In this document: positions 47,791 to 60,000 of the stretch, in pieces
Numbering within the stretch: the stretch's first letter is position 1
Layout of the letters: each line of letters starts with the position of its first letter
Assembly (NCBI GenBank): GCA_963920765.1
Contig: OY987242.1
Coordinates: forward strand, 18,624,002 to 18,688,001
Source: Ulota crispa
Taxonomy: Eukaryota; Streptophyta; Bryopsida; Orthotrichales; Orthotrichaceae
Reading direction: 5' to 3'
DNA: 64,000 nt
Notes under the pieces: generated by a model
What the model was told of the DNA's origin: nothing
Databases searched by the model: none
What the model saw: only the letters and a program-made list of their open reading frames with translations
Translations under genes and position numbers: made by a program

Positions 47791-49260
47791 GGGTGAATGC
47801 ATGGTTGAGTGGCTCAAAACGTGACAAACTATAAAATACTGCACACACTCAATTTTCAAATGCCAATACGCTACATTGGAAATTTTCAAAAAAGAGAAAA
47901 AAGCCCATTGCAGAGACTTAAACTTTATTGTGACTACAATAATGTTGTTCAGTTTCTTTTTTGGCATTTTATGGAGGTGTGGAGAACTTTTGAAAAAATA
48001 TGAGTGTGACATTTCTGCTGTCTGCAAGTTTTTCAAGGACTTTTTAAAGGTGATTTAGTTACCTAAGAGAATACAAAGGACTATGATTCTAGTGGGTATT
48101 TAGATAAAATTTTAAGAAATTATAATCTTGCTTTGTAAATGTGTATATAATGTTTGCAAAGGAGTTTTCAATGCCTTTTTTAACCTTGGATCTTACGAAG
48201 TCTTTTTCTCCTTTATCTTTTATTTTTTTCCTCTTTTCTTTTTTTTCAACTTGAATATTTTTCTAAGTTCTAGAGGTGCTTTTTATGGTAAGGACTTTTT
48301 GAATAACTTTGATTGATTTAAGTCTAAGCCCTAGAACACAGTCTGCAGTGTGAAATTTCAAAAAGAAAAAATCCAAAAACATTGTGCCGTTGATTGAGTT
48401 TATAAGTCCATTATAGACATGAAGAGGTCACTTAGCCGCCCAGACACTTGATGCAATTACAAATTAACATTTGAATCAAAATCCTTAAACCCACTTAAGG
48501 GACTTTGAGAATATGAACTTTTGCCAAAATTGAGCCATTCAACCTTGCATTGACTCGTACAGTCTTACACTATTGCCATAATCACAAACGCTGAGGTGCG
48601 CCAACAACAAGTGGTTTACACAAAGAACAAGGTGGATTGGTGAAGCATTGCAGGCGCAGCTTCAGGACCAGCGTTGCAAAACGGAGACAATGAAGGTTGA
48701 ACAAATGCGCCTGACACTAAGGATACGCAACAGCAATTGAGGAAGCGTGGAGAAGCGCTAGCGCTAGCGCCCAGCATAGGAAGCAGACGCAACCACAGCA
48801 CCACAAAAGCTCAATGAGGCAAATGAACGATGGCGGATTGGCGGGCAGCAATGGTGCTGTAGAAAGTAAGCAAAGGTAACTTTTCTAAACCTAGCCCTAT
48901 GCTAACACCGCATGTTTATTTGAGCAGGCGATGTAGGGCCCTCTGCTACTTTGACGGTGGAGGAGGGGCAAATTGTGCTACCCAAGGATGGCTAAGATTG
49001 TTTGGTAGCAACAACGGGCAACGCGATGGAGCAGATTGAAGCTACAACATGGGCGGCGGGAAATTGCACTTGGCAATCTGCATAATTGCAGGTACTCGTA
49101 ATCACTAATTTCCATCTTTTCATGATGATTTTTTGAACAGTAGTGTAGCAGGGGTTTTTTTAAAGTAGAAAACCTACTAATTTTAACCAATTTAGGATTT
49201 GTTGGTGTTGACAAGGACCTCTATTTCTGTCTCTATAAACACAAAGATTTGAATTTGCCC
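47791..49260. other. Intergenic, no gene assigned
   Basis: AT-rich to 48.5 kb, then more balanced. No supported gene. Confidence 0.4.
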
Positions 49261-49261
49261 T

Positions 49262-49419
49262 TCCCTTCCCTTCCCCCCGCCATGGCGGAGCTGGCAATGC
49301 AATGGAATTGCAAGAGGTGTGGGGTGCGGGGGACGAATTCGCCCTTCTCTTCCCTTCCCCCCGCCGTGGCGAAGCTGGCAATGCAATGAAATTGCAAGAG
49401 GATGGGTTGCGGGGGATGC
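49262..49419 (+). repeat. 84-bp tandem duplication, about two units
   Basis: CCCTTCCCCCCGCC followed by GCTGGCAATGCAATG and ATTGCAAGAGG recurs with a period of 84 bp (49268 and 49352). Since 84 is a multiple of 3, frames read through both units. Confidence 0.85.
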
Positions 49420-51400
49420 ATCTCTCTCTCTTTCAAGACGACAACGGGATGCTGATTACCAATGCAATTGCAAATTTGCTTAAGGGAAGTAAGTCAGTTC
49501 AGGTCCATATCTAGGTCACATTTGTAATAGAAACAGAGTCATAGTAAAAATCTTGCAACATTTACATTGTAGACCTATTTTTGACATCTTGGTTCTCTTT
49601 TTGATGGCAATAAGGATCTAGCTGAATAGAAGGTTGCTGCAGTGTACAAAAATCCGCAAGCGCACAAGGGCAATGGTGAGTAGTATGATTCTGTCCCAAT
49701 TTTGGTGAAACTTGTACTATCTGAGCCTTATTCTTGGTGAAATTTGATTGACGTTGTTTTATTGTGTTTTGAAAACCTCTCACAGGTTTGGGGATTGGAG
49801 TTCAGTACTCTAAGTCCTAACATTTCTCGGGTGAATCATTTGGTGCATTTTAGAATTGAATTGTGACATGATATAGCAAGGATTTTATTCATTTGAGATA
49901 AAAATTATAACAAATTTATAAATAATAAAGAGAACATTCAAAGTACTAAATTTAATATAAATAATATAGGTACACCACAAATCTAAAACATTAATTTTTT
50001 TACAACTTATATAGAGGCACAAGATTTGGCGTTCTCTTGTGTACAAGACTGTATCTAGTATGGATTTGTACATGCAGCTAGATATTCAAGGGGCCATGTG
50101 TATTTTGGTAGCCTTGTCCTTTAAGGGTTAAAACCAAGTCCATTTCAACCCATCACATGGTTATGGAGAAAAAAAGTACACTTTGCTTGCATACACTGTC
50201 ATTTCCTTAAAAATAATCCCAACCAATGAGCGGGAAGATCCAAAAAATAGTACAAAGTTAGTCAAACAAATTAACAAAATTTTCGGTTGAAAGTTGAATT
50301 TATCAAATAAACTCTGATCAGGTTTTTCAAAAATATATAATTATAGTATGAAAATGTAGGCAATATCTAGTGCATGCATTCAAAAAAATTGGTTGAAAAT
50401 GAGAAAAGTAGGGTTTTTGCTAGTGGAGCTCAAAATTTTCTTGACAATACATTTCCAACCTTTCACATGGTAGTACCAAATTAAAGACTCATTTGGTTGT
50501 GCCCAAGTTTTAAGATTGAACAAATTCACTACACCATAGCTTGGTGTTTTGTTTGTGTGTGAGAAATCTTGGAGGGTTCGCTTTATTGTGTGCTTTTGTG
50601 TTTAACAAACATGAACATGATTTCGCATGGAATTACTAGGTCTCATTTTTATATCCCTTTGATATTAGGGTTAGTTGTAGTTATAATGGTCTTTTGAAGT
50701 GCAATCATTGCCTATTACTACCATGTTTTGTTTCATAAATACTAAAATATAGAAGAGCATCTCTATCATGCTTACTACTAAATTACACTCAATTTAATTT
50801 GAAAGCCAAAAATTTTGAATTTCGTTATGTAAGCCAAAATTATGTTGTTGAAAAAAAAATGAGAAATAACATATTTTGTTGGGCTAAAAGGCATTGTATG
50901 AAATCAAACCCGGCCTTTTAATAACGTGAATTGCATGCTCAAACAAATATCATGTTTTATTCAGATTTTAAGTAGACATTATGGTTTTTTATCTAAATAA
51001 ATTAGTTTATGTACCTGTTGTACCAACGGAGGCAATAAAAATATCCTTGTAGTAAACAAATTGTGCAATAGTAATCTTATCCCCGTGCACCCTTATCCCT
51101 ATGCCTCATATCCTTGTACCCCCTATCCTCGTGCCCCTCAAATTTTACTTTACTCCATTTATATATTTAGTTAAACTTGTACTCTACTCGATTTTACTTT
51201 ACATCCAATATGGGATTTTTTCAAAGAATACATGAGCGTTTTGATTGACCGAGAGGAAGTTGTGGTGCAACTATTAGTGACATGTTGTTAATATATAGTG
51301 AAGATGATAAAAGAGATTCTTGTGGTGTAACTTGCAATGATTTGTCATACTTTATTGTTACTCTACTCTATTTTACTTTTCATCCAAAATGGAATTCTTT
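49420..51400. other. Intergenic, no gene seen
   Basis: AT-rich with no supported feature. A fragment CCTTTAAGGGTTAA near 50108 resembles a TTAA-family end. Confidence 0.45.
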
Positions 51401-51506
<106 letters not shown>

Positions 51507-51779
51507 GATATACAATGGTGCTTGGTTAGCATCAACCTTTGTAAGAGCAACAATTGGATAAGATCACACTCTCATTCCCCTTTTGCCCAAAACATGTATT
51601 ATGAGCTGGTTAAGTGCTTGCATATGGTCAACGTTTGCTTTGCATCAATGCCCCATTTTGACTCATCAATGAGAAAAGTGTTTGGTTAGTGTACCAAAAA
51701 CATGGGTAGAAAAGCACCTCCAAAGTTGCAACCACTAGAACTAGGGAAAGTAATACAAACAAAGTGTTTCTTTATTATC

Positions 51780-51840
51780 AATGCTTGGGTAAGGTCAACA
51801 CTTTTTGCCAACCAAAGTGTTGACCTTATCCAAACACCAT
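51780..51840. repeat. Short inverted repeat (hairpin)
   Basis: TTGGGTAAGGTCAACACTTT pairs with AAAGTGTTGACCTTATCCAA across a spacer of about 9 nt. Function unknown; probably a small MITE remnant. Confidence 0.65.
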
Positions 51841-52437
51841 TGTACTAGTATTCTTCTTTCTAATAGTACGTTTACTAAAGAAAAAATATGAACCCTCCAC
51901 AAGGCCCTTAAGAATGGTCTCTTTTAACATTTATTGGGCCTAAACCAGGTACATTAAAAGCGTGTGTGAAGTGTCTCTACCTCATATGACTTTCCTATTG
52001 TACATCACAAAAACTATGAATAGAAAATGGCAATCTAGTACTATGTTACAGTTTCTTAACTATTCTTCTACTATTGTGCACAATCATAACTAATGTTACC
52101 CTCACAAGTACTAGGTTAAAGATTTTAATATAGAGAAAAAGGACCACAATAATATGTACATGTAATTGTGACGCCCAATGAAAATTGGACATGCCAATGT
52201 GAGCCATGATTGTAGTCAAAGGCATAGTAGGGTGTAAGGAATTTTTGTTTCTCCAAAGTACAAATTAAAACAATTAAGGAGACCCCTTGAGAGGGGTTCT
52301 TAGCAGCCTTCTGGAGAGCTCATATTTTTTCTAATAAGTATATGGTGTGGAGCTTCCTAAACAGTTCATTTAGACTGTTAAAAGATACAAAGCAATCAAT
52401 TTTAGCCTTTTGGACATGTGAGGGTTAAATAAAAAGA
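51841..52437. other. Intergenic, no gene seen
   Basis: AT-rich anonymous DNA. Confidence 0.5.
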
Positions 52438-52797
52438 GGGACTAAGGAGACACCCCCCAGTTGCTAGGGAGGCACCCCTACATCCCAACCTATTAAATTT
52501 GAGATTATTATTATGTTGAAATATGAAATAAAATCAAAATAATATTTTAGCGCACATATGCATCTGCAAGCATTGCAAACATTCAATAGGTATGTCTCAT
52601 TTGTGACATGGTCAAGAGTCAAACTAGTTATTCCCTTCATTTGTAAGTTTAACTCTTGACCATGTCACAAATGAGACATACTTGTTGAATGTTTGCAATG
52701 CTTGCAGATGCAGATGTGCGCTAAAATATTATTTTGATTTTATTTCATATAATCTCAAATTTAATAGGTTAGGATGTAGGGGTGTCTCCCTAGTCCC
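52438..52797. mobile_element. Foldback element, arms about 170 bp
   Basis: Left GGGACTAAGGAGACACC and right GGTGTCTCCCTAGTCCC are mirrored, and the arms continue through TTAAATTTGAGATTAT and GACATGGTCAAGAGT to a centre near 52630. The left arm holds small insertions relative to the right. No coding capacity. Confidence 0.82.
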
Positions 52798-54042
52798 TCC
52801 CTAAATAAATAGGAAATATATCAGATTCTTGTTAAGATTGTTCTAAAATTGGAAGAAAATCTCCACAAATTAGAAGATCCCTAAACTTTTTTGAAAACAA
52901 GTTCCGTAAATGTCTTTCCCTTGTGGGTCAAGTGCCAAATTTCATCAGTGCTAGTATTTTTTAAAAGAGACAACAACCCTTGAGTGAGGTTTGAATCACT
53001 AAAGATGTCATTCAAGTTAAAGAGTCAGAAGCCGATGGACACAAGATTTCGGTGCCCAGTCAGAATGTTCTTTGATTGATTGTCCACATGGACAATCATT
53101 GAATTTCTAGACAACAGTCGAACTAGTAAGTCACGCCTGGTTGGTTCCAGACTGTAAATATGTACAAGATTATTCAGGGTGAGCTTCAAAGAAGCTGGCG
53201 AATTGAAGTGCAATCCTGCCCTTTTTTCATGTCCTTTGTGAAGCTAAAAAGAACGGTAGCAGTCTGCCTTGGCATAACATTTAGCTAATACAGGGGGTAA
53301 AAAAAACTTTAATTTTCATGATCCTTAAACCCCCAAGCATTCGAATGCCTAACCCAAACTACATTACGTTCAGTTGTTATTGCTTGTCGAGGCACTAGCA
53401 TAAAAAATATCTGCTGCTCCAAACAACAAGAAATACTAAAACTTCATCGACCATGAAACTCGGATCATGTTCTTGCACGTCGTTCGAAAAAAATAAACAT
53501 CAACAACCATCATCAGAAAAGGAGTGACAGACCGTACCGAGTGCGTTGAGTGCTGACGACTCTACGCCAAAAAAAACCGTGCTTCAGATGCAACTGTCAA
53601 AACACAACACAACACAAACCAACCGGTTGATTGTCAGAAAGATGGATCGGAATCTAAAGTACTAAACTATGGCATTGGTAGAGCGACAGCGTTATTTCAG
53701 AAAAAAAACTAGACTACTATATCAGGAACTTTTAGACTTCATAAAATTAATGTGAGCATAGCGAGACCTCACTTTGAGTCAGGAAACGATCCTACTTTCT
53801 AGTACAAAAAAAAGTCTCTGAAAGAGTCTCGTTTTTTACTGAAAACTTTTGTTGCACGTGGTTCAGACCGAAAAAAATTAACACTCCATATTTCATATTT
53901 CCCCTAGTGATACAGACTCACTACAACAACCAAGCGACCAAATATAATAAACTTTCATCGATAGAGCAACAACCTGCTTCAATTGTTCGCTGGTAATAGT
54001 AGGAGTGCTCCTCCAACGGTTCAGACAGTACGGTAAAAGACC
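52798..54042. other. 3' flank of the histidine kinase gene
   Basis: No other gene recognised. The portion next to 54043 is presumably 3' UTR on the minus strand. Confidence 0.4.
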
Positions 54043-57000
54043 TTATTGTGCTGATGAGCCTGGCGCATTGACAAGTTTGTGGTCGAGAAATCTTTGAAGC
54101 AGCAACTGCAGCTGTTTCTGATCAAGGGGCTGGCAGCACCACAACGCACAAAATGTTCAAAACCAAATCAGACCGATGCTTCACAATGCAATGGTCTAGA
54201 AACAGTCTTAAATTTACTGCAAAACCTTATTCTAGTTGGAGAATCTAAGGGTGTATGAAAGTCATTAATAATAGGGAAAATTTCAAGGATACCTCTGAAG
54301 TTTGCCATATTTTCATAGATACCCCTGCTTTTTCAGAAATTTCAGAAATACCCTTGGACCAAAATTATCAGGTGATTGTTTTGTTGTGCATGCCACTTCC
54401 TTCTCCCTTTATGCACACACTACCTCTTTTTTGTTATGCGTGCGCACAAAGGAAGAAGGGAAGTGACATGCACAACAAAACAAACACCTGAAAATTTTGG
54501 TCGCAGGGTATTTGTGAAATTTCTGAAAAAGCAAGGGTATCTATGAAAATATGGCAAACTTCAGAGGTATCCATGAAATTTTCCCTTAATAATAAGCATG
54601 GACGGACGGAAGCTTTTTACCTTGGGAATGTAGTCGTCCATGCCAGCACTAAAGCACATCTCGTGGGTGCCCTTCATGACATCGGCTGTGACTGCCACGA
54701 TGGGGATTCGGTGATGCGAGCATTCTTTCAGCTCCATGAAATCAAACTCAATCTTTTCCAGACCTCGGCATTGCTCACACTTGTCCACTTCCCATTTTCT
54801 TATGAGCTGCGTGGCTTCGTACCCGTCCATCTGCAATGTGACCATGCATGCTCAGAAGATCAAGCAAGGGCCCATGATTCAAACTTCGTGGGCTCTCGAA
54901 TGAAAATTTCAGTCAATTCATAAAACTTGGACTCGTATAGAATTTTGTTTTTAGAGCTGTCCAACTACAAAATGAAGCAAACGAAGTGGAGACATGAAGA
55001 TCTGAAAAAAAAAAACAGTTTTCATAAGTCAACCAACTGTAAGGCTTTTTACTTCAATGACGATGTTTAATCATTCCGGCATGTCAAGTGTCTATTCCCA
55101 AGTATATCATTAAAACCAATCTAATCTCAGAATAATTATGTCATTCAGAATCAGAAAAAAATACCAAAAGTACGTTTCTGATGTCCTATTTTGAAGCACC
55201 AGCAATATTTATTAATCGAGTTACTTGAAAAACGAATGAGAAAAATCTTCCTGCATCTTTGTAAGAACTATAAACTACAAAAGGAGATTTCGTCGACAAG
55301 CGGGACAATGACTGTCAGATTAGCACAGAAATGCATGACGATTGAGCGTAAAAACTGACGGCAATAAATGAATGAATAGACATAGCGTGATTGACGATTT
55401 GAGGAACCAGGCGTGAACAAGGAGAGAATGTTTTTAGGGAAAATTTCATGGAAACCCCTGAAGTTGCAATATTTTCATAGATACCCCTACTCAGAAATAT
55501 CACAAATACCCTTGGACCAAAAAAATTAAGCGTTTTTTTTGTTATGCATGTCACTTCCTTCTCCCTTTGTGCACACGCTACTTCTTTCTTATCATGCATG
55601 CCCAGAGGAAGAAGGAAGTGACATGCATAACAAAACAAACGCCTAAATTTTTTGGTCCATGTGTATTTGTGATATTTCTGAAAAAGCAGGGTATCTATGA
55701 AAATATTGCAAACTTTAGGGGTATCCATGAAATTTCCATATTTTTATACGGATTGGTGTGTACCCCAGGCATTTGAATGTCCATCAAGATCATGTCGAAC
55801 GGCTTCTCGGGCTCTTGCTTCTTCACGGCATTAATGGCCTGCTTTCCACCGTCCACGTCAACAACCGTGGCACCATAACGTTGAAGCATGGAGCTTGCAA
55901 CTCGTCTGTTGACCATGTTGTCGTCTACCACGAGCAGTCGTCTGCCGGCAAGCATGTTGGCGTTGGAATTCTTTCTTCTGGAAGAGTTCACTTGCATGCC
56001 CAGGACTTGCAGCAACCCGGATATCAAAGTGGTGCATCGCAGTGGTTTGTGAACGATGTGCAAGTACCCCGCTTCGTTGAGCTCCTTTTGCAGGGCGCTG
56101 CCCGGTGGGATCGACAGCGCCAGCACCGGTATGCCCTTCACCGGTGACTGCCTCAGCCGTTGCACCAGCTGAATCGATGCCTTGTGGTCCATGCCTTGCA
56201 AATCCACTATCACAGCTTGGAATGCAGGTCCCTCCTCCCTGCCCCTACACCATCACAACATCATCATTCAGCACGTCAGAGCTCACCCCCTCAGTGCAAA
56301 CAAAGCGTGCAAAATTATGTACGCATGCATAGAAACGACACCTCTTCATGCTCATTGAATTAGTGGAAAGTCAACATTAAACATTACAAGAAGAAAACTA
56401 TAAAAAAAATAACAAATTTTCCACCAGTTTGGGTGTAGAATTTCTTGCTATCTCAAGCTTGTTACTTTTATCTAAGTGGGCCTTTTGATGATTTCAAAAA
56501 GTGGTAGTAATAACGTTTACCTTGTTAATAACCCTAAAGCAATATCAGCATCCTCAGCATACTCAGCCAATGCTCCCACTCTTCGCAAATACGTTGCTGC
56601 TACTTCCTGCTCCATGCCCAAACAGGATTGTTGAAATGCCAACAAAAAAAATAAGGCTTTATGTTCACAAAGAGAACAACACTACCAATGCCACAAAAAG
56701 TAAATCAAGTTAAGAATCCAACGTAGAAAAACACTGCATTTTGAACATCTACATTTGACACTTTGTTGCTAGGGAAAGCCTTGCCAAAATTATCACAAAT
56801 AGCACAAATGTGTACACATTCCAGCACTGTAGGATACAAGACTCAAGGTGGTAGCAATGATAGAATGAAACATAGTAACAGGTTAAATTGACACACCCCT
56901 AGCTAATCTTGGTTTACAAAGTACCTGTCTGACAGGATTAGCGTCAACAAGCAAGACTCTAATTCCCCGAATCCGCTCGTCTCCATATCCTGATGGTGTG

Positions 57001-60000
57001 CGCGCCATGGCATATGACAGCTTTTGCAAGTTGCCTCTTTGCCCTGATGTTGGCAACACTAATGAGAACTTGAAAACACTGCCGTTTCCTGGCTCGCTCT
57101 CAACAATTATGTCTCCTCGCGTTAACCTCACCAATTTCTGCAAACACCAAACCAATTGAAGGCTTTGTGATTTCACATAATCATTCTTCCTGTCATTTCC
57201 ATATGCCCTTGTTTCAAGACAGCATTAAGCATAACATAGAGGAGTGCACTGTAATCTGAATAAAACTTAGTGCCTTTTCGAATTTTTAAAAGCCCACTTT
57301 GCCAGGTGATAGTCAATTGTGGTAATTCTCAAAACGTTGATTTCTCTTGGAATATGGTATCTTTTTTCCACTGGTGTATGCATTGTGTAGCAATTTGTTT
57401 CAATTATTTTGCACATGGAAGCAGCCATTTGGGCGAGGAAGAGCTAATTAGAAACATAGATATAGATCCGGTTAAGAGTTACATCTTCTAAGCTCTGAAT
57501 CATGATCAAACTAATAAAAAAAAGATTTAAGAACACTTGAGAGAAACCTGGCAGATGGATAAACCAATGCCCGTTCCTCCATACTCTCTCGAAGTACTAC
57601 TGTCCGCTTGCACAAAAGGCTCAAAGAGCCGGGTCTGCATGAACTGAGGAACTCCTATACCTGAGCACAGATAATTGAAGTTGTTAATAACAGTTAGTGC
57701 TCAAATAATGATTGCAGGTCCGTGGATGGCCCTGCTTTCAGTCCATTCACCAGCATCGAACCATCTGAAATCTTTTCATAATCTTTTACAGTTCTGGGAT
57801 TGCAAAACCTATCTGTATCCTTGAGTGTCACTCTGAAAAAATCGTCAAAACAAGAAGGGATTCGTATGAGGTTGGTTTACCAGTGTCTTCAATGGATATG
57901 ACGAGGGTGACTTCGTCGCAGTCCAAGCCACCAGAAGGCTCCCAGTCTCGCCATTCGGCGACACTGGCGGATGTGCTGCCAGGACCTACTTTCATGCTTA
58001 ATCTGGGAGGCGCCATCTGTGGAAACCGCGCCCTGAATAAATTGCTGCGCACCGCCACCGCTCCTTTGATTCCAGCGTCCTGCTTGTTGTCCATCGTTTC
58101 TGCACCTTCAAAAGTATCCATCACCTTCCGCATGGAGTCCATCACGTCCAGAAATCTCTGGCTCGCCGACGTCGGAATCATTTCGTATAAGTATGGATCC
58201 ACCAGCCTTACGCACAAAAAGATGCTGCCTTGTTTTGTGAACTGCGCACAAATGCACGCAGGATCAAATCAAACACACTTCATAAGATTAAAAAATACTA
58301 TTTGCATCAATAGGAGAGAAGTCTTAGTAGGATCAGTACAGTATTCAGCTATGCTATGGAGAGATCACTTGAAGTTTGAGAGCCAAAAATCTGCCCGGAT
58401 CGAGTTTTTATCACTATCTACAAATTTCTTACGCAACCTGGGGGGTGTAGACCTCCATCAGTGACGGTGGATAACTTTTAATTCCGTTCAAAGGTCAACG
58501 GCTGTAGATTCTTAGCGAGGTCAAGCTTCCATCACTTGATAATAAGTCGAGCCAAATGTATAAACACACAAGTTACTGTCGGTAATAAGGTCTCTAACGG
58601 TTTCTTAATCCTAACTGATGAGTTCCACACTCACACGAAATCCTTGAAGGGCTTACATTATGTACTAATGCTAATAATATGCCTTACAAGCACAACTAGC
58701 AGTAATAAATAAATCTTCCACGAGCCATTGCACTTTTGAATCCTGTTACAATTAAGATGACTTGAGCAAACATAGAGAATGTCGAAGATCACTCTGTTTC
58801 ACAGGAAAAATGAGGTTTTTGTATTAGGTCTGAACCAGGGGGAGCTTACCTTGATTGCGTTTCCGACAAGATTAATCAAAACTTGACGCAATCTTCCAGG
58901 ATCACCATACAGCCACAAAGGCACAGAATCATGCACCAAAGCTGATATTTCAAGCGTCTTCAGATGAACTTTCTCTTCGAAGAGGGAGAGTATGTTGTCC
59001 ACCTCCTCTCGCATATCAAAAGGCACTGTTTCAATCTCCATTCGTCCAGCCTCAATCTTGGAGAGGTCCAGAACATCACTTATCAAGGCACTGCACAAGA
59101 ACAACAAATTTCCCCGCTTTAATTTCATCATCGATCGCATATATGCAACTGGTGCATCAAGATAACCTCAGCCTCACATGATGCTGGTAGAACTTTGCCA
59201 TACTAAGAACAGATTCGATTATGAAAAAGAATCTCCGCTTGAATCAACTACGGTATGCTTTCAGATGTCTCCATTGAATCTTTTCATAAATTCTGATATT
59301 AGATTAAAAAAATCTTACACTAGAGAGTTGCCGCTTGCTTGCGCAATCTTTACGTACTCCAGCTGCTGAGGAGTCAAATCTGTTCCCATTAATAGATTTG
59401 TCATTCCTGTGCAAAATCAAAGAACACTATCAGATGTTTGATTTCAGTCCTGCATTCAAATCGTGAACTCCTGTTTATATATCTTCCCAAATATAAACGG
59501 TGACAATTACATTCACTATTCTATAAAAAAAACAAGCTTCTCACTCGTGGAGAAGCAAAAAGTCAACCATACCTATAACGCCGTTCATTGGAGTCCTGTA
59601 GAAACGAAACCAGTGTTAGACTGTTAGCCATGTCGAATCTAAAAATAAACAAACACTCTTCCAGCGTGTATTAAACGACAGAATTACATGAGTACACAAT
59701 GCAATTTGCAAGTGTCGTAACATGCTTCTGAATGGGTAACATGAGCAATAAGTACAAATGAAACTTGCCATTCTGAACTTTAAGGTCAGTAAGAGCCAGA
59801 ACTGTAACACCATTTTTAATACAATTTTTAGCATCGCATGTGCAATCAGGAATTGTGATAAGGAAGGGTGAAGCACATGCCTGATTTCGTGGGAAACAGT
59901 AGCAAGGAAATTTGATTTAGCAGTGTCTGCAGCTTCTGCTTTGGTTTTGGCCTCTCTCAGCTTCAAGTTGATCTTCTCCCTTTCGTCAACATCTCGTTCA

